From: Bacteroidia bacterium
Lineage (GTDB): Bacteria > Bacteroidota > Bacteroidia > B-17B0 > Aurantibacillaceae
Assembly: GCA_014379485.1 (NCBI GenBank)
Contig: JACMLS010000802.1
Coordinates: 1-9,481, forward strand
Direction of reading: 5' to 3'
DNA length: 9,481 nt
Positions 1 through 4,358 of the stretch are shown here, piece after piece; position 1 is the first letter of the stretch; the number at the start of each line of letters is the position of its first letter. Under the pieces are notes generated by a model. The model was not told the origin of the DNA and did not search any database. It saw only the letters and a list, made by a program, of their open reading frames with translations. The position numbers and the translations under genes are program-made.

Positions 1-20
1 AAGCTTAACTTAATGACATT

Positions 21-54
21 GCCCGCGAGGAGCTTTTCATCGGGCCTCCGGCCC
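21..54. terminator. GC-rich alternative hairpins after the minus-strand operon
   Basis: GGGCC at 42-46 and GGCCC at 50-54 form a perfect 5-bp stem with a 3-nt loop. GCCCG at 21-25 can instead pair with CGGGC at 41-45, so the two stems exclude each other. The region lies 7 nt past the stop codon of the small lipoprotein gene and is the only GC-rich patch nearby, which suits a terminator or 3'-end structure for the minus-strand operon. No T-run follows on the minus strand, so a classical intrinsic terminator is not proven. It could also belong to a gene beyond the left edge. Confidence 0.4.
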
Positions 55-61
55 AAATCGT

Positions 62-226
62 TTAATTTATGGCTTTACTTTTAAAAGGCGGTTGATCTCC
101 CAACACCCTGTCATTCTGATGCGCACTTATTCCATGCGGACGCTTAAAAATACAACAGGAAGAGAATAAGAGCGCAATTCCCAAAATATAAATCGCAGCA
201 GTTCGTGCCGAAAAAATCTGGTTCAT
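62..226 (-). CDS. small predicted lipoprotein, 54 aa
   Basis: This short gene starts at ATG (224-226) and ends at TAA (62-64). The protein opens with a short N-region containing Arg8, then a hydrophobic stretch at about residues 10-22, then LFSSC, a good lipobox with the acylated Cys at 24 and a second Cys at 25. The mature part is only about 30 residues, basic and polar, and ends in FKSKAIN. It would be exported by Sec, lipidated, and anchored in the inner or outer membrane. It sits 19 nt after the stop of the 152-aa gene on the same strand, so the two are probably co-transcribed. The mature tail shares a K-x-P ... N-x-R-[FV]-L-G pattern with the tail of that upstream protein, which suggests a relationship. 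I do not recognise a named family. The call rests on the clean lipobox and tight operon spacing. No strong ribosome-binding site is visible, which is normal in this phylum. Confidence 0.62.
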   Translation of the reverse strand: MNQIFSARTAAIYILGIALLFSSCCIFKRPHGISAHQNDRVLGDQPPFKSKAIN

Positions 227-245
227 CTTGAAATAGGTTGTTTGT

Positions 246-704
246 TCAATAAAAATGAGCGCTTGCCACTGGTAAATTTTTTACGATAGGCGATTGACTT
301 TTTTTCGGGATTGCCGCATAGTTTTTTTCGGAAGAAAATTTACTATTGTCGGAACCCAAAAACCTTGCATTCCCCATTCGTGTTGCAGGTTGTTTTGATC
401 TGCATCCTGCTAAAAAGAACATAGCTGTTACAACATAAAGCGCAATTCTTTTTTGATCGAAACGCAAAAATAGATTCTCTATTGCTGAAATCAATTTTAT
501 ACGAAGAGAATCTGTTTTTAAACGAGTGACTGAAATTCTAAGGCAAATTTTTTCTTTTCCCCGCAACATTTCATAAAGATCCGAATCACTGAATTTATCT
601 CCGTCAATAACAGTAAGTCTGCAAAGTTCGCAGTGCTTTCCTGTACCGCAGGTTTTCATGGCATTCCAATCAGCAGTACAGGGTTCTGTTATTTCTAATT
701 TCAT
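246..704 (-). CDS. Cys-rich N-terminal-domain protein with internal membrane segment, 152 aa
   Basis: Residues 1-56 match a small Cys-rich domain common in Bacteroidota at the N-terminus of TonB-like energy transducers and carboxypeptidase-regulatory-domain proteins. The pattern is C9-x3-W13-x2-M16, then G-K-H-C25-x2-C28, V-I-D, and a final C54 where relatives have CGRF. The Cys set suggests metal binding or a redox role, which is unproven. A basic linker follows, then a hydrophobic segment (about 86-100) ending in LAGC101, which looks like a lipobox but lies far from the N-terminus, so it is more likely a transmembrane helix. The last 50 residues are polar and basic and hold no recognised domain. 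Relatives usually continue into a TonB C-terminal or beta-sandwich domain; this one stops early. It lies 56 nt after the serine hydrolase gene and 19 nt before the small lipoprotein, presumably in one transcript. The domain call is fairly sure; the function is unknown. Confidence 0.75.
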   Translation of the reverse strand: MKLEITEPCTADWNAMKTCGTGKHCELCRLTVIDGDKFSDSDLYEMLRGKEKICLRISVTRLKTDSLRIKLISAIENLFLRFDQKRIALYVVTAMFFLAGCRSKQPATRMGNARFLGSDNSKFSSEKNYAAIPKKSQSPIVKNLPVASAHFY

Positions 705-760
705 TCAGGCGCGTTTACAAATTAAAACACAAAGCGGTAACAGAATTTTGCGCGGACAAA

Positions 761-2248
761 TTATTTCTGAATCTCTTTTTTATAATCCAGTTCTTCTCCC
801 ATTATGTTCAGTTTTAAACCTGATACATTTCCTTTTGCATCGCAATCAAACAGCAACTTCATTTCTCCAAATACATTTTCATCGTAGGAAATAAATTCGT
901 TTTCTTTTTCTGTCGCCAGCAGATATTCTATTCCGTTGTGTTTCAGGTATAATTTATTTGACTTTGTAATCACTTCAACAGGTTTACAAAATGGATGCGT
1001 AAAAACTCCCTTAAATTTACCGGGATCTTTTACGGTTGGAGAATTTTTAATTTTAAGTTGTTGGTCATTCCGTTCTTTTTCTTCTTCCTTCCATTGTTCT
1101 TTTACTGCTGCAATAACAGGCGTATTCCAGTCTGTCTGTTCCAGTCCTAAAACGCGGTCAAACAAATTATTCATCATTGCAAAAGTGTAGGTGTCTGTAT
1201 TTGTAAGGATCATAATACCAATATTTTTTTCAGGTAAAAAAGCCATGTGTGCGGTATAGCCACCTGCAACGCCTGTGTGATACATTACGCGATAACCTTT
1301 GTACGCTGTAAAACCAATTCCCAAACCATAACTTTTATATTCAGTTTCATCTTCTCTCATTCCGTTGCCGGTAAAATGTATTGGTGTTTTTAGTCTTCGT
1401 ATAGATTTTTTAGAAACAAGTTGAGTCGTATCAATTTTTCCGTTTCTCAAATGAAAACTTAACCATTTTCTCATGTCTTCTATATCAGACCAGATTGCTC
1501 CGGCTGGTTCCGCGCCTTTTAACTGCGGCATTGGTAACTGTTTGTAATTATTATCAGCAAAGCGGTATGGAAGGCTGTATGCTGATTTTGTAAGGGCAAG
1601 ATCGAAAAACGTATTGTTCATTTTTAGAGGAACAAACAAACGTTGTTTAATAAAAGTTTCATATGGCAAACCGCTTTGGTTTTCAATAATAGTTCCTGCA
1701 AGTGTATACATCATATTATTGTAAATGAAAGCGTCTCTTAGCGGTGCCTGCTTTTCAAGAAACTTTAATCTGTCTAAAATTTCCTGCCTTGAATAATTGG
1801 CGCCAAACCAGATATGATCTCCTCGCTCCAGGCCGGTATGATGAGCTAAAATATCTTTGAGCATTATTTCTTTTTGTAAAACGCTGTCTTTTAATTTTAG
1901 TGCAGGATAATACTTTGTTATACGTTCATTAAAATCTATTTTGTTTTCATCAGCAAGCATAGACAGCCCGGTAGTGGTAAAGAATTTGGTGCATGACCCA
2001 ATGGCAAACAACGTGTTCTTAGTTACTTTCGTTTTACTTTCTACGTTTGAGTAACCGTAAGTATTCTGAAAAATAAGCGAATCTCCTTTTACAACCGTTA
2101 TGGCCATGCCCGGAATATTCCATTCTTTCATTCGCTGTTCAGCGTACCTATCATAGTCTGTCCAGGAATTTGAAACCTGCGCGTTTAAAGACGTAAAACA
2201 GATTGCCCCCGAAAGAAGCGCTGTTAAAGTTAGTTTAAGTGTTTTCAT
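761..2248 (-). CDS. exported serine hydrolase, class C beta-lactamase family
   Basis: The 495-aa protein has a Sec signal peptide (residues 1-23, cleavage probably after LNA) followed by a serine beta-lactamase / penicillin-binding-protein-like domain (about 30-370). The three active-site elements are present: S85-C-T-K88 (SxxK, nucleophile Ser85 and base Lys88), Y176-N-N178 (YxN), and H324-T-G326 (HxG, in place of the KTG of true penicillin-binding enzymes). HxG is common in the esterase, D-aminopeptidase and EstB-like branch, so this is more likely a peptidase or esterase than a resistance enzyme. The C-terminal part (about 395-490), with GKFKGVFTHP and later strand-rich sequence, resembles the DUF3471 domain often attached to this family. 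It is expected to act in the periplasm; the substrate cannot be read from the sequence. It is the first gene of the minus-strand unit and is divergent from the histidine kinase. All key residues are intact and there is no sign of decay. Confidence 0.93.
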   Translation of the reverse strand: MKTLKLTLTALLSGAICFTSLNAQVSNSWTDYDRYAEQRMKEWNIPGMAITVVKGDSLIFQNTYGYSNVESKTKVTKNTLFAIGSCTKFFTTTGLSMLADENKIDFNERITKYYPALKLKDSVLQKEIMLKDILAHHTGLERGDHIWFGANYSRQEILDRLKFLEKQAPLRDAFIYNNMMYTLAGTIIENQSGLPYETFIKQRLFVPLKMNNTFFDLALTKSAYSLPYRFADNNYKQLPMPQLKGAEPAGAIWSDIEDMRKWLSFHLRNGKIDTTQLVSKKSIRRLKTPIHFTGNGMREDETEYKSYGLGIGFTAYKGYRVMYHTGVAGGYTAHMAFLPEKNIGIMILTNTDTYTFAMMNNLFDRVLGLEQTDWNTPVIAAVKEQWKEEEKERNDQQLKIKNSPTVKDPGKFKGVFTHPFCKPVEVITKSNKLYLKHNGIEYLLATEKENEFISYDENVFGEMKLLFDCDAKGNVSGLKLNIMGEELDYKKEIQK

Positions 2249-2264
2249 TTGTTTTTTTTACAAA

Positions 2265-2274
2265 GGTGTACACC
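2265..2274. promoter_or_regulatory. perfect 10-bp palindrome upstream of the hydrolase gene
   Basis: GGTGTACACC reads the same on both strands and lies 17-26 bp upstream of the hydrolase ATG. On the minus strand it partly overlaps CACCTTTG, which differs at one position from the Bacteroidota -7 promoter consensus TAnnTTTG. A dimeric repressor bound here could block that promoter. I see no matching -33 element. Operator function is inferred from position and symmetry only. Confidence 0.3.
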
Positions 2275-2294
2275 CAAAGCTGGCTTTACATATT

Positions 2295-2362
2295 TATGTG
2301 ATGTCGGATAGAAATATGTGATGGATTGCATTTGGGTTGTGACAAACGACATTCATCACATT
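2295..2362. promoter_or_regulatory. TGTGA repeat array between divergent operons, candidate LytTR site
   Basis: The 9-mer TATGTGATG occurs exactly twice in direct orientation, at 2295-2303 and 2315-2323, a 20-bp period. A weaker copy, GTTGTGACA, follows at 2336-2344, another 21 bp on. An inverted copy matching 8 of 9 positions lies at 2354-2362 (CATCACATT). LytTR-domain regulators are known to bind pairs of about 9-bp direct repeats roughly two helical turns apart, and the operon starting at 2401 encodes such a regulator. The simplest inference is autoregulation, perhaps with control of the divergent hydrolase unit. A Crp/Fnr-type protein is an alternative because of the TGTGA core, but the strongest copies are direct rather than inverted. 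Confidence 0.5.
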
Positions 2363-2400
2363 TATTTCATAAGACCGGGAATAATCTGCTAATTTGCAGT

Positions 2401-3420
2401 ATGAAATTGCTGATAAATAGTAATGATAAAAAGCAGGCTTTAATGGACTCCCTTTATTTCTGGAGTTTCTGGATTCTTTTTACCGGACTTCTTGTTGGTA
2501 TTGCGCAGTCATCTTTAACCGAAGCCCTTAAAGCAGTGTCGGCTTTAATCATTCCTCAAATTATTCCGGCTTTTTTGGTGAGTGTTTTGTTTGATGTGCT
2601 TTTTATGAAAAAAAGAATCGCACTTTTTTTTATTATCAGCATTCCTCTGTGTTATGGTTTTGGAATTGCTATAAATTTCTGGTTTCGTTGGATCATGAAG
2701 GGAGCAAATATGCAGGTCAACAATGAAATTTTAATTTTTGTGTTTACCTCAATGTATATTGGTTTCAGGTATGTAAGAGTGGCCATTTCTCAAAGAATAC
2801 TTTTGAAAGAAGAAGAGAATAAAAGGGTTACTGCAGAATTGCAATACCTGAGATCGCAGTTGAACCCTCATTTTTTATTCAACGCATTAAACAGTATTTA
2901 TTCACTCATCTTAACGCAGTCAGACAAAGCGGGCGAGGCTACACTTAATTTATCTGAGTTGATGCGCTTTCATATTGATCTTTCAGGAAAACAATTCATA
3001 GAGCTGGGCGATGAAATTGCAATGGCAGAGCGATACATTGCCTTAGAGAAATTAAAATTGCAGGGGCGTTGCAATATTCAGTTTACCGTTAGTGGAACTG
3101 CTGAGAAAATAAAGATTGCGCCTTTGATCTTTATGCCCTTTTTAGAAAATGCATTTAAACACGGTATTTCATCTGATGCAAGTAGTAATTTTGTGCGTGC
3201 CAACCTCATCATTAATCCCGGCCTGGTTCTGCTGGAAATTTCAAATTCAATTCCTCAAAAAAAAATTGCAGAGAAAACAGCAGAAACAAAAGTGGGAATT
3301 GAAAACACCATTAAACGCCTTGACCTGCATTACAAAAACGCTTATACTTTTAATTCATCTGTAAAAGAAAACGTATATTCAATGAGTTTAAAAATTGATC
3401 TTACAAAACATGCAGCTTAG
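2401..3420 (+). CDS. LytS/YehU-type membrane sensor histidine kinase
   Basis: A 339-aa sensor kinase that should autophosphorylate on His and pass the phosphate to the LytTR regulator encoded next. Four hydrophobic segments (about 18-35, 46-68, 72-95 and 108-126) form the membrane part; there is no sizeable extracellular sensor domain. A short coiled linker (about 134-150) leads into the His_kinase domain: residues 151-166 contain QLNPHFLFN with phospho-acceptor His157. The ATPase part has the N-box LENAFKHG (Asn250) and a G-box-like VGIENTIKRL near 298-307, where the first Gly of the usual GxGL is replaced by Lys297. Start choice: an in-frame TTG at 2326 would add 25 residues that run through the repeat array and do not look like protein, so ATG 2401 is preferred. 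The gene overlaps the regulator by 11 nt, implying translational coupling. The signal sensed is unknown. Confidence 0.93.
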   Translation: MKLLINSNDKKQALMDSLYFWSFWILFTGLLVGIAQSSLTEALKAVSALIIPQIIPAFLVSVLFDVLFMKKRIALFFIISIPLCYGFGIAINFWFRWIMKGANMQVNNEILIFVFTSMYIGFRYVRVAISQRILLKEEENKRVTAELQYLRSQLNPHFLFNALNSIYSLILTQSDKAGEATLNLSELMRFHIDLSGKQFIELGDEIAMAERYIALEKLKLQGRCNIQFTVSGTAEKIKIAPLIFMPFLENAFKHGISSDASSNFVRANLIINPGLVLLEISNSIPQKKIAEKTAETKVGIENTIKRLDLHYKNAYTFNSSVKENVYSMSLKIDLTKHAA

Positions 3421-4129
3421 GTGCTTAATAGTTGAAGACGAAAAATTAGCGCAGGATGTTTTAAAAAAATACATCAGCTTAATTCCTACTTTACAATTAA
3501 TGCAATGCTGCAACAACGCATCTGAAGCTATTTCTTATTTGCATTCAAATACAATTGACCTGATTTTTTTAGACATTAACATGCCTGAATTGAATGGGAT
3601 TGATTTTCTGAAAACTTTACAAAACCCGCCTCACATAATCATTACAACTGCTTATTCTGAATTTGCGTTGGATGGATATGAGTATTCTGTGTGCGATTAT
3701 TTATTAAAGCCCATCCGGTATGAGCGGTTTGTAAAAGCAATAAACAAAGTTACAGAACGTAATAAACAGCTTTCTTCAGCAGAAAACCCTATACAACCTG
3801 TTTCAATTGCAGACCATTTTTTTCTTAAAGAAGATAGCACAACGCATAAAATTCTTTTCACTGACCTGTTGTACTTACAGGCTTTCGGAAATTATCTGAA
3901 AGTTTTTATCAGAGATTCAAAGACAGTTGTAACAAGAGCAACTTTAACCGAAATAGAAACACAATTGCCTGAAACCTTGTTTTTGCGAGTACACAAGTCT
4001 TATATTGTAGCAATGAATGCAATCAATAAAATTCAATACAATCAGATTTTTATCGGAGAGAATGTGATTCCGGTTGGGACCACGTTTAAACATGAAGTTT
4101 TAAAGAGAGTGAAAAGACAGAGTTCGTAA
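3410..4129 (+). CDS. LytTR-family response regulator
   Basis: A 239-aa DNA-binding response regulator, partner of the upstream kinase. The receiver domain (about 3-118) has the acidic pocket E9-D10-E11, phospho-acceptor Asp55 in FLDINMPELNG, the conserved Thr near residue 80 (TTAY), and K100-P101. A linker of about 20 residues leads to a LytTR DNA-binding domain (about 137-235) with the typical FLRVHKSYIV stretch at 191-200. ATG 3410 gives a natural receiver start (MQLRCLIVEDE); a TTG at 3395 would only add five residues. The start lies inside the last codons of the kinase gene, so the two are co-expressed. Likely targets are genes with direct-repeat sites, including perhaps its own promoter region at 2295-2362. 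Both domains look intact. Confidence 0.95.
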   Translation: MQLRCLIVEDEKLAQDVLKKYISLIPTLQLMQCCNNASEAISYLHSNTIDLIFLDINMPELNGIDFLKTLQNPPHIIITTAYSEFALDGYEYSVCDYLLKPIRYERFVKAINKVTERNKQLSSAENPIQPVSIADHFFLKEDSTTHKILFTDLLYLQAFGNYLKVFIRDSKTVVTRATLTEIETQLPETLFLRVHKSYIVAMNAINKIQYNQIFIGENVIPVGTTFKHEVLKRVKRQSS

Positions 4130-4133
4130 TTGC

Positions 4134-4170
4134 CTCTCTGTGTTTCCGATCAGCGTCCTCTGTAGTTAAA
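4134..4170. repeat. degenerate dispersed-type intergenic repeat (CTCTGTG type)
   Basis: Just after the regulator's stop codon, CTCTCTGTGTTTCC is followed by CAGCGTCCTCTGTAGTTAAA. This closely resembles an intergenic repeat I recall from many bacterial genomes, built from CTCTGTG / CTCTGCG units and ending in CTCTGTGGTTAAA. Only one degenerate copy is present, so its repeat nature rests on memory rather than on this window. Position at a gene's 3' end fits. Confidence 0.45.
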
Positions 4171-4171
4171 A

Positions 4172-4216
4172 CGAAGCAGAATTACTGTAAGGGTAAGTAT
4201 CTTTCATTTTGCTCCG
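4172..4216 (+). other. imperfect hairpin after the two-component operon
   Basis: Bases 4172-4182 pair with 4206-4216 as an 11-bp stem (AGCAGAAT against ATTTTGCT at its core) with one A-C mismatch and one G-U pair. The loop of 23 nt could itself fold weakly through TACT/AGTA. It could stabilise or end the kinase-regulator mRNA, but it lacks a following T-run. The structure was drawn by eye. Confidence 0.3.
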
Positions 4217-4227
4217 CTTTCTGTAGC

Positions 4228-4245
4228 AGGAGTTATTGATCTCCT
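4228..4245 (+). terminator. weak terminator-like stem
   Basis: AGGAG at 4228-4232 and CTCCT at 4241-4245 form a perfect 5-bp stem with an 8-nt loop, followed by the AT-rich ATTTATTTAAATT. It lies about 100 nt after the regulator stop and about 115 nt before the next gene, so it may end the two-component transcript. The stem is short; Rho-dependent termination is as likely. Confidence 0.3.
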
Positions 4246-4332
4246 ATTTATTTAAATTCATTTCAAAAACCCATTCAGGTAACAATTTAAAGCTTTTTTT
4301 AGCGTTTTCACTATGTAAAATCACATTAAATA

Positions 4333-4344
4333 CCTAACTTTAGG
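4333..4344 (+). promoter_or_regulatory. candidate -7 promoter element inside an inverted repeat
   Basis: CCTAACTTTAGG is a 12-bp inverted repeat with a 2-bp centre. It contains TAACTTTA, one mismatch from the Bacteroidota -7 consensus TAnnTTTG, at 4335-4342. The next gene begins at 4359, giving a leader of about 10 nt. A convincing -33 TTG is missing at the expected distance, so an activator may be required. Just upstream, AATCACATT (4320-4328) resembles the inverted half-site of the 2295-2362 array at 8 of 9 positions, which hints at shared control. Confidence 0.35.
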
Positions 4345-4358
4345 TTTCAATTTTTGTT

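Noticed and set aside
1..6. AAGCTT at the very start suggesting a cloning junction
   Set aside because: A HindIII site at a window edge is compatible with chance and nothing else supports a vector or insert boundary.
331..405. Lipoprotein signal in the 152-aa protein
   Set aside because: The LAGC motif is at residue 98-101 after a full soluble domain, so ordinary signal peptidase II processing is unlikely; the segment is treated as a membrane helix.
658..1190. Plus-strand open frames at 658-894 and 936-1190
   Set aside because: They lie antisense to the 152-aa gene and the serine hydrolase and show no domain or signal of their own.
761..2248. Antibiotic-resistance beta-lactamase
   Set aside because: HxG instead of KTG and the DUF3471-like tail point to the esterase/peptidase branch; no evidence for drug hydrolysis.
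2295..2362. Classical Crp site (TGTGA-N6-TCACA)
   Set aside because: The exact copies are direct repeats at 20 bp, and the only inverted pairing has the wrong spacing.
2389..2396. CTAATTTG as a -7 element giving a leaderless kinase mRNA
   Set aside because: It lacks the conserved A of TAnnTTTG and has no -33 partner; too weak to annotate.
2326..2400. N-terminal extension of the histidine kinase from an in-frame TTG
   Set aside because: The extra 25 residues look non-coding, run through the repeat array, and the ATG at 2401 begins a sensible membrane protein.
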